From Streptomyces fildesensis (GTDB lineage Bacteria; Actinomycetota; Actinomycetes; Streptomycetales; Streptomycetaceae): a stretch of 64,000 bases of DNA. Within the stretch, counting starts at the first letter, position 1; every line of letters begins with the position of its first letter. A program made the translations under genes and the position numbers. The DNA is taken from positions 115,929 to 179,928 of the forward strand of contig NZ_JAAIKO010000011.1 of assembly GCF_016107395.1 (NCBI RefSeq), in the 5' to 3' direction. Below, piece after piece: positions 36,133-45,368 of this stretch. The notes beneath the pieces were generated by a model that saw only the letters and a list, made by a program, of their open reading frames with translations, was not told where the DNA came from and searched no databases.

Positions 36133-36708
36133 ATGTTCGCGATATCGCTGGGTGACGGAGCCGAACTGCGGCCGCTGGAACCTTGGCGGGCCGAGGAGTT
36201 CCTCGCCCACATGGACCGCGGCCGCGAATACATCGGCCAGCACGTCGGGCTCCCCGACGTGACCGCCGACCTCGACTCGGCGCGGAACTGGCTCCAGTCG
36301 TACGCGGACAAGACCGCCGCCGACGCCGGACGGCTGTACGGCATCTGGCTCGACGGGCTCCTCGTGGGCGGCGTCCTGTTCCGGGTCTTCGACGCGAAGG
36401 CCGAGACCTGCGAGGCCGGTTGCTGGCTGGAGCCGGCCGCCGCCGGCCGCGGGCTGGTCACCCGCGCGGTGCGTGTGATCATCGACTGGGCGGTCGAGGA
36501 GCGCGGAATTCACCGGGTGGAGTGGCTGGTGTCCTCGAAGAACACACCGAGCATCAACGTGGCCAAGCGGCTCGGCATGAGCCGGGACGGGGTCCAGCGC
36601 GAGAGTTCCCTCTATCGGGGCATCCGGCAGGACACCGAGATCTGGTCGGTGCTCGCCCCCGAGTGGCGTGCCGCGCGTGCCGCCGATCCCTCCCGGTCCC
36701 AGGCCTGA
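36133..36708 (+). CDS. RimJ/RimL-type GNAT acetyltransferase
   Basis: 191 aa with AGGAGG ahead of ATG 36133. The family blocks are present: LRPLEPWRAEEFLAHMDRG at the start, WLEPAAAGRGLVTRAVRVII (acetyl-CoA loop), and VEWLVSSKNTPSINVAKRLGM. Proteins of this group acetylate ribosomal N-termini, aminoglycosides or other amines. Specificity unknown. Confidence 0.88.
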   Translation: MFAISLGDGAELRPLEPWRAEEFLAHMDRGREYIGQHVGLPDVTADLDSARNWLQSYADKTAADAGRLYGIWLDGLLVGGVLFRVFDAKAETCEAGCWLEPAAAGRGLVTRAVRVIIDWAVEERGIHRVEWLVSSKNTPSINVAKRLGMSRDGVQRESSLYRGIRQDTEIWSVLAPEWRAARAADPSRSQA

Positions 36709-36737
36709 CGCCGCCGCCCGATCGGGGCCACGACCTG

Positions 36738-36772
36738 CGTACTGGCCGGGCGGAGAACGCCCGGCCAGTACG
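36738..36772. terminator. Strong bidirectional terminator closing hypBA and the acetyltransferase
   Basis: A perfect 15-bp stem (36738-36752 with 36758-36772; core GTACTGGCCGGGCG) has a 5-nt GAGAA loop. It lies between the rightward acetyltransferase and the leftward hypB stop, marking the left border of the hydrogenase island. Confidence 0.85.
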
Positions 36773-36804
36773 TACGCCATCCCGCTACGGACCGGTCGAG
36801 CGCC

Positions 36805-37515
36805 TCAGTACTGCTCCGCCACCCAGTCGTACCAGTCATCCATCCCCTCACCCGTCGTCGCCGACACCGTCAGCACCCGCACCTTCGGATTCACCGACCG
36901 CGCGTACTCCGCGCAGCGGTCGACGTCGAAGTCGACGTAGGGCAGCAGATCGATCTTGTTGATGATGACCAGATCCGCGGCGGCGAACATGTACGGGTAT
37001 TTCAGTGGCTTGTCCGTGCCCTCGGTGACCGAGATGATGACGACCTTGCTGCGCTCACCCAGGTCGAACATCGCGGGACACACCAGGTTGCCCACGTTCT
37101 CCACCAGGATCAGCGAACCGGGGGCGGGAGACAGGGACCCGAGGGCGGTGTGCATCATCTCCGCGTCGAGATGGCATCCCGCACCGGTGTTCACCTGAAC
37201 CACCGCGCATCCGGCCCGCTTGATCCGGTCGGCGTCGAGCGTGGTCTCCTGGTCGCCCTCGATGACCGACACCGCACGTCTGCCCGCGAGATCACCGATC
37301 GTTCGTTCCAGCAGCGTGGTCTTTCCGGCTCCCGGTGAACTCATCAGATTCACCGCCACGATCCCCTGGCCGGCCAGCCAGTCGCGGTTGCGCGACGCGA
37401 CATCCTCGTTCTTGGCGAGCACCCTCTGCTCAAGGGTGATCGTCTCGCCGTTCACCGGATGGCTGTGCCCGCCCCCGGTACCGCCGTCGGCGTGGCAGCC
37501 ACAAGTACCGCACAT
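36805..37515 (-). CDS. hypB: Hydrogenase nickel-incorporation GTPase HypB
   Basis: 236 aa. It has an N-terminal CGTCGCH metal site, a short His/Gly stretch, Walker A SSPGAGKTT (about residues 59-67), the switch/nickel motif NTGAGCHLDAEMM, VENVGNLVCPA, and the guanine-specificity NKIDLLPY. HypB hydrolyses GTP to help HypA deliver Ni2+ to the large-subunit precursor. It lies 3 bp after hypA and ends at the island's left terminator. The His stretch is shorter than in nickel-storing HypB forms. Confidence 0.97.
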   Translation of the reverse strand: MCGTCGCHADGGTGGGHSHPVNGETITLEQRVLAKNEDVASRNRDWLAGQGIVAVNLMSSPGAGKTTLLERTIGDLAGRRAVSVIEGDQETTLDADRIKRAGCAVVQVNTGAGCHLDAEMMHTALGSLSPAPGSLILVENVGNLVCPAMFDLGERSKVVIISVTEGTDKPLKYPYMFAAADLVIINKIDLLPYVDFDVDRCAEYARSVNPKVRVLTVSATTGEGMDDWYDWVAEQY

Positions 37516-37518
37516 ACG

Positions 37519-37848
37519 TCAGCCCACTTTCATCGAGATGATCTGGAGCTCCTGACCCGAGGTGATGTCCACGTCGGCGCTGCCGCACGGACACAGGAGG
37601 ATCAGATCGGCCAGGGTGAATTCGGTGTCACATGCACGGCAGTGTCCAGCGCCGGCGGGCTGGTCGATCTCGAGGCGCGCGCCCTCGGCCACTGTTCCCG
37701 CGGTGACCAGATCGAAGCAGAAACGCATCGCGTCGGCCACCACCGCGGTCAGCATTCCCACCCGGACGGTCACCACCCGTACCGGCCGCCCGGCAGCGCG
37801 TTCACATACCGCGTCGACGACGCTCTGCGTGATCGACAATTCATGCAT
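37519..37848 (-). CDS. hypA: Hydrogenase nickel chaperone HypA
   Basis: 109 aa. The N-terminal MHE nickel site (His2) and the zinc site Cys70-x2-Cys73 with Cys86-x-Cys88 are present. The second pair is CPC rather than the common CxxC, one residue shorter, as in some actinobacterial HypA. HypA hands nickel to the hydrogenase large subunit together with HypB. It leads the leftward hypAB unit, divergent from hhyS, across about 275 bp. Confidence 0.97.
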   Translation of the reverse strand: MHELSITQSVVDAVCERAAGRPVRVVTVRVGMLTAVVADAMRFCFDLVTAGTVAEGARLEIDQPAGAGHCRACDTEFTLADLILLCPCGSADVDITSGQELQIISMKVG

Positions 37849-38004
37849 CAGCGCCTCGCTCCAGCGTCACCGTCTAATGGCACATTCCGTGACCGGCCGG
37901 ATCGCATACGACCGGTGGCCTCTCGCGCGTGAATCACTCGTTCGGCCCAATACGAGCCACGGATGATTGTCGATAAGCCCGCGGCCATCGAGCGGATTCC
38001 CGTG

Positions 38005-38034
38005 TTGACAGCGCGCTCTGACGGAGTCTAGATG
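38005..38034 (+). promoter_or_regulatory. Probable vegetative-type promoter of the hhySL operon
   Basis: TTGACA (38005-38010) and TAGATG (38029-38034), spaced by 18 bp, lie about 90 bp upstream of the hhyS start. This is a good match to the major Streptomyces sigma-factor pattern. A stationary-phase regulator could act on the AT-richer DNA just upstream. Confidence 0.6.
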
Positions 38035-38124
38035 GTACCAATGTGAGCGACACCACACGTGCGAGCCGAAGGCGATCCCCGTAGCACGGCGGATCTGCCT
38101 CCGGCCCCGGAAGGCGGCGGCATT

Positions 38125-39180
<1,056 letters not shown>

Positions 39181-39214
39181 CCCACCGCAACAGACAGAAA
39201 GATGAGGCGGCGCA

Positions 39215-41008
39215 ATGACCGCGACGCAACGCAAGGGTGGCAGCGGGACCCAGGGCAAGGACGGCCTGGTGGAGATGGCGTGGGACCCCATCACCCGCAT
39301 CGTCGGCAGCCTGGGCATCTACACGAAGATCGACTTCAAGCAGCGCGTGGTCGCGGAATGCCACAGCACGAGCTCCATCTTCCGCGGCTACTCGGTCTTC
39401 ATGAAGGGCAAGGACCCTCGCGACGCGCACTTCATCACCAGCCGGATCTGCGGGATCTGCGGTGACAACCACGCCACGTGTTCCTGTTACGCGCAGAACA
39501 TGGCGTACGGGGTGAAGCCGCCGCACCTCGGCGAATGGATCGTCAACCTCGGCGAAGCCGCGGAGTACATGTTCGACCACAACATCTTCCAGGAGAACCT
39601 GGTGGGGGTCGACTACTGCGAGAAGATGGTCGCCGAGACCAACCCCGGAGTGCTGGAGAAGGCCAATCGGACCGACTCCCCGCACGCGGAAGCCCATGGG
39701 TACAAGACCATCGGCGACATCATGCGCTCGCTCAACCCGTTCACCGGTGAGTTCTACCGTGAGGCACTCCAGGTGAGCCGGATGACCCGGGAGATGTTCT
39801 GTCTGATGGAGGGCCGCCACGTGCACCCCTCCACGCTCTATCCCGGCGGTGTGGGCACCGTCGCGACGATCCAGCTGATGACCGACTACATCACCCGGCT
39901 CCAGCGGTACGTCGAGTTCATGAAGAAGGTCGTGCCCATGCACGACGATCTCTTCGACTTCTTCTACGAGGCGCTGCCCGGGTACGAGATGGTCGGCAAC
40001 CGCCGCATCCTGCTCGGCTGCTGGGGCTCCTTCCAGGATCCCGAACACTGCAACTTCGAGTACAAGGACATGACCGACTGGGGCCGGAAGATGTACGTGA
40101 CCCCGGGCGTCGTCGTCGACGGCAAACTGGTCACCACCGACCTGGTCGAGATCAACCTCGGCATCCGCATCCTGCTCGGCTCGTCGTACTACAACGACTG
40201 GGAAGAGCAGGAGATGTTCGTGACCCACGACCCGCTCGGCAATCCGGTCGACCGCCGGCACCCGTGGAACCAGCACACCAACCCGCAGCCGCAGAAGCGG
40301 GACCTGGGCGACAAGTACAGCTGGGTGATGTCACCGCGGTGGTTCGACGGCAAGGACTATCTCGCCCTCGACACCGGTGGCGGACCGCTGGCCCGGCTGT
40401 GGACCACGGCGCTGGCCGGGCTGGTCGACATCGGCTACATCAAGGCCACCGGCCACAGCGTGCAGATCAATCTCCCCAAGACCGCGCTCAAGGGTCCGGT
40501 GGAGCTGGAATGGCGCATCCCGCAGTGGAGCAACACCATCGAGCGCAACCGGGCGCGCACCTACTTCCAGGCGTACGCGGCCGCCTGCGCGCTGCACTTC
40601 GCGGAGAAGGCGCTCGTGGAGATCCGCGCGGGACGCACCAAGACCTGGGAGAAGTTCGAGGTCCCGGAAGAGGCGGTCGGCTGCGGGTTCACCGAGGCGG
40701 TGCGCGGCGTCCTCTCGCATCACCTGGTGATCCGCGACGGCAAGATCGCCAACTACCACCCGTACCCGCCGACTCCGTGGAACGCGAGCCCGCGCGACTC
40801 CTACGGCACACCGGGACCCTACGAGGACGCGGTGCAGGGCCAGCCGATCTTCGAGGAGAACGACCGGGAGAACTTCAAGGGCATCGACATCATGCGCACG
40901 GTGCGCAGCTTCGACCCCTGTCTGCCGTGCGGCGTGCACATGTACCTCGGCGAGGGCAAGAAGATCGAGCGGCTGCACTCCCCCACCCAGTCCGCGGGCA
41001 GTGAATGA
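39215..41008 (+). CDS. hhyL: Group 1h [NiFe] hydrogenase large subunit
   Basis: 597 aa. The L1 motif RICGICGDNHATC (Cys79, Cys82) and the L2 motif DPCLPCGVH (Cys569, Cys572, His575) carry the nickel-iron site. A 22-residue tail follows His575 and should be removed by the maturation protease at 44830-45366 after nickel insertion. The start follows an AGATGAGGCGG-type site. It lies 34 bp after hhyS and overlaps the next gene by 8 bp. Confidence 0.97.
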   Translation: MTATQRKGGSGTQGKDGLVEMAWDPITRIVGSLGIYTKIDFKQRVVAECHSTSSIFRGYSVFMKGKDPRDAHFITSRICGICGDNHATCSCYAQNMAYGVKPPHLGEWIVNLGEAAEYMFDHNIFQENLVGVDYCEKMVAETNPGVLEKANRTDSPHAEAHGYKTIGDIMRSLNPFTGEFYREALQVSRMTREMFCLMEGRHVHPSTLYPGGVGTVATIQLMTDYITRLQRYVEFMKKVVPMHDDLFDFFYEALPGYEMVGNRRILLGCWGSFQDPEHCNFEYKDMTDWGRKMYVTPGVVVDGKLVTTDLVEINLGIRILLGSSYYNDWEEQEMFVTHDPLGNPVDRRHPWNQHTNPQPQKRDLGDKYSWVMSPRWFDGKDYLALDTGGGPLARLWTTALAGLVDIGYIKATGHSVQINLPKTALKGPVELEWRIPQWSNTIERNRARTYFQAYAAACALHFAEKALVEIRAGRTKTWEKFEVPEEAVGCGFTEAVRGVLSHHLVIRDGKIANYHPYPPTPWNASPRDSYGTPGPYEDAVQGQPIFEENDRENFKGIDIMRTVRSFDPCLPCGVHMYLGEGKKIERLHSPTQSAGSE

Positions 41009-41999
41009 CGTGGCGGAGCACAGCGCGTCCCCCGCGCCCGAAGTGACAACGGCCGGCTCCGCGCCGTCCGCCTCCGCGCCGTCCGACTGGCGGGTGACCG
41101 GTGAGCGCATCGACACCCTGATCGCCGCCAGTGCGTCCGGGGGTGCCATCGCGCGCGAACGCAGCGAGGAACTGGTCCGGCTCGTCACCGATTTCTACGG
41201 TGCCGGGCTGGAACGGCTGCTCGACCTGCTGTACGAGCAGGGTCGTCTCAGCGGCGACGTCCTGGCCTCCTTCGCCGCAGACGAGCTGGTGACGAGTCTG
41301 CTGCTCGTGCACGGCCTGCACCCGTACAGCGTGGAGACGCGCGTCGAGCAGGCGCTGGAGAGCGTACGGCCCTATCTGGGCTCGCACGGCGGCGACGTGG
41401 AGCTGCTCGGTGTGTCCGACGACGGCGTGGTCCGGCTGCGGCTGCTCGGCAGCTGCGACGGCTGCCCGTCCTCCTCGGCCACCCTCAAGCTCGCCGTGCA
41501 GGGCGCCGTCGAGGCGGCAGCTCCGGAGATCATCACGATCGAGGTCGAGACCACCACGGACGGGGAGTCCGGAGCCTCCGGGCCGATGGTCCCGGTCGAG
41601 GCGCTGTTCTCCCGCCTCCACGAGACGGTTCCCGCTCCTGACGACTCCGGCTCGTCCTGGGAGCTCGTCCCCGAACTGGCCGGCCTCGAACCCGGTGCCG
41701 TCACCCGGTTCACCGCCGGGCTCGTCCCGGTGCTGGCCTGCCGTATCGGCTCGGACCTCTTCGCCTTCCGGGACCGCTGTGCCCGGTGCGACCGGCCGCT
41801 GGAGGGCGCCGTACTGGCCCGGCGGCTGGGCGGCGCCTCCGATGACGGGGTGCTGCGGTGCCCCGCCTGCCTTGCGCACTACGACGTGCGGCGGGCCGGT
41901 GCCTGCGTCGAGGCGGCGGACCTGCACCTGGACCCGCTGCCGCTGCTCGCGGACGGCGCGACCGTCTCGCTCGCCGTACCCACCCCGGCGGCGACATGA
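41001..41999 (+). CDS. NifU-domain protein with a four-cysteine Rieske-like C-terminal domain
   Basis: 332 aa, GTG 41001 overlapping hhyL by 8 bp (GTG 41010 also possible). Residues about 105-170 are a NifU C-terminal Fe-S scaffold (LGSCDGCPSSSATLKLAV, the Cys-x2-Cys pair). Residues about 225-315 look like a Rieske fold. Where Rieske proteins have Cys-x-His and Cys-x2-His, this has CARCDRPL and CPACLAHYD, so two Cys-x2-Cys pairs. That suggests a zinc or rubredoxin-like or altered [2Fe-2S] site. Likely roles are Fe-S delivery to HhyS or electron transfer; both are inference. Confidence 0.85.
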   Translation: MNDVAEHSASPAPEVTTAGSAPSASAPSDWRVTGERIDTLIAASASGGAIARERSEELVRLVTDFYGAGLERLLDLLYEQGRLSGDVLASFAADELVTSLLLVHGLHPYSVETRVEQALESVRPYLGSHGGDVELLGVSDDGVVRLRLLGSCDGCPSSSATLKLAVQGAVEAAAPEIITIEVETTTDGESGASGPMVPVEALFSRLHETVPAPDDSGSSWELVPELAGLEPGAVTRFTAGLVPVLACRIGSDLFAFRDRCARCDRPLEGAVLARRLGGASDDGVLRCPACLAHYDVRRAGACVEAADLHLDPLPLLADGATVSLAVPTPAAT

Positions 42000-42649
42000 T
42001 CAGCGGAAGCCGCTCGACGTCACCCGTGGCCTCCCTGCTCCGGGTGACGCGCAACCGCCCGCAACCGGTTGCCGGGGAACGCTGCGAGATGTGCGCGGAG
42101 TCGATCGACCCGGGTCACTCGCATGTGGTGAACCTGGAGAGCCGGGCCCTGATGTGCAGTTGCCGGGCCTGCTACCTGCTGTTCAGCGATCAGGACGCGC
42201 ATCTGCGCTATCGCGCGGTCCCCGAGCGGTATCTGTCCTTCGATGGTCCGACCGTCGACGAGCGGACCTGGGACACCCTGCAGATCCCGGTCGGGCTGGC
42301 CTTCCTGTTCCGCAATTCCGTCCAGGGCCGCACCATCGCGTTCTATCCGGGCCCCGCGGGCGCCACCGAGTCCGAACTGCCGCTGGACGCCTGGGACACC
42401 ATCGTCGAGGCCAATCCCGAACTGGACGTCCTGCTCCCCGATGTGGAGGCACTGCTGGTGCGCCGCGGGGACGGCTCCGGTGGGTCCTGTCATCTGGTGC
42501 CCATCGACGCCTGTTACGAACTGGTCGGCAGGCTGCGGACCCTGTGGCGCGGCTTCGACGGCGGCCGCGAGGCGCACGACGCGATGGACGCGTTCTTCGC
42601 CCACGTGGCGGAGCGCAGCCGGCCCGCGACCCTGGACGACCGGTCGTGA
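41996..42649 (+). CDS. DUF5947-type hydrogenase-island protein
   Basis: 217 aa; ATG overlaps the previous stop (ATGA). Two cysteine clusters near the start (GERCEMCAES and LMCSCRACY) look like a zinc or Fe-S site, and the rest is a beta-rich domain (VGLAFLFRNSV, TIAFYPGPAGATESE). The pattern matches what I recognise as DUF5947, found beside group 1h hydrogenases. No known function. Its place between the NifU-like gene and DUF6084 in one overlapping transcript argues for a dedicated hydrogenase role. Confidence 0.75.
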   Translation: MISGSRSTSPVASLLRVTRNRPQPVAGERCEMCAESIDPGHSHVVNLESRALMCSCRACYLLFSDQDAHLRYRAVPERYLSFDGPTVDERTWDTLQIPVGLAFLFRNSVQGRTIAFYPGPAGATESELPLDAWDTIVEANPELDVLLPDVEALLVRRGDGSGGSCHLVPIDACYELVGRLRTLWRGFDGGREAHDAMDAFFAHVAERSRPATLDDRS

Positions 42650-43287
42650 CCGGCCTCGGCTTCTCCGTGCTCGACGTCGTCGCCGAGCCGTACGCCGTCG
42701 CGCCGCAACTCACCGCGCGGCTGCGGATCGAGGAGGACAGCGGCGAGCGGATCCACGCGATCGTGCTGCGCTGCCAGGTCCGCATCGAGCCGCAGCGACG
42801 GCATTACGACGCCACCGAACAGGACGGGCTGCGCGGGCTGTTCGGCGATCGGGAGCGCTGGTCCGACACCCTCAAGCCCTTCCTCTGGATGCAGTGCAAC
42901 ACGACGGTGCAGGGGTTCACCGGTACCACCGAGGTCGACCTCGCCCTGCCCTGCACGTACGACTTCGACGTGATCGGCTCCCGCTATCTGCACGCCCTCG
43001 GCGAGGGCTCGGTGCCGCTGACGCTGCTCTTCTCCGGCACGGTGTTCACCAAGGGGACCGCAGGGTTCGGCGTACGGCAGGTGCCCTGGGACTGCGAGGC
43101 CCGCCATCAGATGCCGGTCACGGTGTGGCGGCAGATGATCGCGTCCTACTTCCCGAACTCCGGCTGGATCAGATTGGACCAGGACGTGCTCGACCGCATC
43201 GCCGACTTCCGCGCCCGGCGCGGGCTGATCAGTTGGGACGAGACCGTGCACACCCTGCTGGCCGACATCGGCGAGGTGGTCCTGTGA
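42646..43287 (+). CDS. DUF6084-type hydrogenase-island protein
   Basis: 213 aa, GTG 42646 overlapping the DUF5947-like stop by 4 bp. It is a soluble beta-rich protein (GLGFSVLDVVAEPYAVAPQL, LRCQVRIEPQRRHYD, PFLWMQCNTTVQGF, FSGTVFTKGTAGFGV). No Cys cluster, membrane segment or known catalytic motif is seen. It is known to me only as a hydrogenase neighbour, with unknown role. Coupled at both ends. Confidence 0.72.
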   Translation: MTGLGFSVLDVVAEPYAVAPQLTARLRIEEDSGERIHAIVLRCQVRIEPQRRHYDATEQDGLRGLFGDRERWSDTLKPFLWMQCNTTVQGFTGTTEVDLALPCTYDFDVIGSRYLHALGEGSVPLTLLFSGTVFTKGTAGFGVRQVPWDCEARHQMPVTVWRQMIASYFPNSGWIRLDQDVLDRIADFRARRGLISWDETVHTLLADIGEVVL

Positions 43288-44717
43288 ACGCGCTGAGCCC
43301 CGCCGGCCCGGTGAGCCTCGACCACGTCCGCACGATCGCCGACGCGGTGCTCTACGAGGGATATCTGCTCTACCCGTACCGGGCGAGTTCGCACAAGAAC
43401 CGGTCACGCTGGCAGTTCGGAGTCCTCGGGCCGCCGTCCGCGTCCGCGGCGAGCTTCAGTGAGGACCCGGGCATGGAGATGCAGTGCCTCCTCACGGCCC
43501 CGCACGAGCCGCCCGGTGGCGTCACGATCCATCTGCGCTTCCTCCAGCTGCAGGTCCGCGAGGTGCAACGGCGCGACGAGGACGGCGGCTACACCCCGGT
43601 CGAGCAGCTCACCGTGGACGGCGTGTCGGTGCTGAGCTGGGACGAGGCGGTGGAGCGGGAAGTCATCCTGCCCGCACTCGCCTGGAACGAGGAACTCGAT
43701 CAACTGCACCGCATCACCGGCGGATCGGAGACCGAACCGCTGACGGATCCGAACGGCGCCGAGGTGGGCCGCATCGTGCGACGCCGCGAACCACTGGCGG
43801 CCAGGATCCGTACCCGCTGGACGGCCGACGACGGGTTCGTACGGCTGTCGGTGTCGGTGGACAACGAGCACCCGGACACGGCCGCCGACAAGGACGCCGC
43901 GATCCGCGCGTCACTGATCGGCTCGCATCTGCTCCTGCAGGCGCACGGGGCCGGGTTCGTCTCGCTGCTCGAACCCCCCGACGAGGCGGCCGGTGCGGCC
44001 GGCCGCTGTCAGCAGCGGCGGTGCTGGCCGGTGCTGGCGGGACCGAGCGGGACCACCGACACCGTGCTGGGCGCGCCCATCATCCTGTACGACCACCCTG
44101 AGGTGGCGGAACAGAGCGCGGGCGCCCTGTTCGACTCCACCGAGATCGACGAGATCCTGACGCTGCGCGTGATGACCATGACGGACGAGGAGAAGGCGGA
44201 GGCCCGGGCCACCGACCCCCGGGCGCGGGAGATCATCGATCGTTGCGACGGCATGTCGCCCGCGGACCTGCAACAGCTCCACGGCCTGCTCCGCGATCCG
44301 CATGCGCCGCAGGCGGGTCCCGCCGGTCCTTCTCCTGCCGACACGCCGAGACCCTTCGACGCCGATCCCTTCGACACCGGTGGCGTCCCGTGGTGGGATC
44401 CCGCGACCGACGCCGCGGTGCAGCCCGAGTCCGACGCGGTCGTCATCAACGGCGTCCGGGTGGCCAAGGGCAGCCTCGTCCGGGTGCACCCGTCCCGCCG
44501 TGCGGACGCGCAGGACCTGTTCTTCGCCGGCCAGGTGGCGCGGGTGACCGCGGTGCTCTCGGATGTCGACGGAGCGGTGCATGTCGCCCTGGTCCTCGTC
44601 GACGATCCGGCGTCGGACCTGCACGACTGGTACGGCCGTTACTTCTACTTCGCCCCCGACGAGCTGGAGCCCCTGGCCGTCGAGAGCTCCAAGGAACACC
44701 GAGAGGAGACCCCATGA
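43284..44717 (+). CDS. Conserved hydrogenase-island protein, unknown function (477 aa)
   Basis: GTG 43284 overlaps the DUF6084-like stop (GTGA). The N-terminus (LYEGYLLYPYRASSHKNRSRWQFG) and middle are soluble and rich in acid residues. Residues about 385-465 form a small beta-barrel/SH3-like part with LVRVHPSRRADAQDLFFAGQ and a DWYGRYFYFAPDE block. No metal-binding Cys cluster is visible. I cannot assign a family; position ties it to hydrogenase assembly or electron transfer. Confidence 0.7.
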   Translation: MNALSPAGPVSLDHVRTIADAVLYEGYLLYPYRASSHKNRSRWQFGVLGPPSASAASFSEDPGMEMQCLLTAPHEPPGGVTIHLRFLQLQVREVQRRDEDGGYTPVEQLTVDGVSVLSWDEAVEREVILPALAWNEELDQLHRITGGSETEPLTDPNGAEVGRIVRRREPLAARIRTRWTADDGFVRLSVSVDNEHPDTAADKDAAIRASLIGSHLLLQAHGAGFVSLLEPPDEAAGAAGRCQQRRCWPVLAGPSGTTDTVLGAPIILYDHPEVAEQSAGALFDSTEIDEILTLRVMTMTDEEKAEARATDPRAREIIDRCDGMSPADLQQLHGLLRDPHAPQAGPAGPSPADTPRPFDADPFDTGGVPWWDPATDAAVQPESDAVVINGVRVAKGSLVRVHPSRRADAQDLFFAGQVARVTAVLSDVDGAVHVALVLVDDPASDLHDWYGRYFYFAPDELEPLAVESSKEHREETP

Positions 44718-44833
44718 GAACCCTGGGCGTGATCACCACAGGCGTGGCCGCGGCCGTGGCGCTGGTCGTCGTGGCTGTGGGAGTGAAGTCGATCCCCGAC
44801 ATCCGCCGGTATCTGAGAATGCGTTCGATGTGA
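44714..44833 (+). CDS. 39-aa single-pass membrane peptide (DUF6893-type)
   Basis: Overlaps the 477-aa gene's stop (ATGA) and the protease start (GTGA), so it is translated as part of the operon. It has one hydrophobic helix (about residues 6-25), then a basic tail (IRRYLRMRSM). The basic tail after the helix predicts an outside-in orientation with Arg residues in the cytoplasm. It may anchor the hydrogenase, which lacks its own membrane helix. Inference only. Confidence 0.7.
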   Translation: MRTLGVITTGVAAAVALVVVAVGVKSIPDIRRYLRMRSM

Positions 44834-45366
44834 GCGAGGGAGCAGGTCCTGACGTGGCCGGCGGGGTGCTGGTCGCGGGCGTCGGCAATCTCTTTCTCGG
44901 CGATGACGGCTTCGGACCCGAGGTGGTGCGCCGACTGGCCGGACCCGGCGGCCTCCCGTCACGGGTCCAGGTGGTCGACTACGGGATCCGCGGTATGCAT
45001 CTCGCCTATGACCTGCTCAACGGGTACGACGCCCTGGTGCTGGTCGACACCTACCCCGGGGGCGGTCCTCCCGGGGAGGTGACGGTGCTGGAGATCACCG
45101 CGGAGCACCTCGGTACGGGTGAATTCGACGCGCATGGCATGAATCCGGTGTCAGTTCTGGCAAATCTGGATCAATTGGGCGGTACTCTTCCCGTCACCTA
45201 CCTCGTGGGCTGCACTCCCGCCGGAATCGACGAAGGCATCGGGCTCAGTGAGGCTGTCTGCGCCTCGGTACCCGACGCGATCGAGGCGGTGCATCAGCTG
45301 ATCCGTCGTCTGCTGCCGCCCGAACCCACCGAGACCGTCCCGTCCGCCGTTCCCCGGAGGTCCTGA
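44830..45366 (+). CDS. Hydrogenase maturation protease
   Basis: 178 aa, GTG 44830 overlapping the small peptide gene. The nickel-sensing Asp/Glu motif VGNLFLGDDGFGPEVV, the second site VLVDTYPGGGPPGE, and the His in HGMNPVSVL are all typical of the HyaD/HupD/HycI family. It should cut the 22-residue tail from HhyL after nickel is in place. It overlaps and is coupled to the operon and is followed 2 bp later by the HypC-HypF gene. Confidence 0.93.
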   Translation: MSEGAGPDVAGGVLVAGVGNLFLGDDGFGPEVVRRLAGPGGLPSRVQVVDYGIRGMHLAYDLLNGYDALVLVDTYPGGGPPGEVTVLEITAEHLGTGEFDAHGMNPVSVLANLDQLGGTLPVTYLVGCTPAGIDEGIGLSEAVCASVPDAIEAVHQLIRRLLPPEPTETVPSAVPRRS

Positions 45367-45368
45367 TC

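Noticed and set aside
38059..38124. Extended N-terminus or Tat signal on the hydrogenase small subunit
   Set aside because: The 22 extra residues from GTG 38059 have no twin-arginine motif or hydrophobic stretch, and the family begins near ATG 38125.
41675..41960. Genuine Rieske [2Fe-2S] domain in the NifU-like protein
   Set aside because: Both His ligands are replaced by Cys, so a standard Rieske centre cannot form; reported instead as a four-Cys variant.
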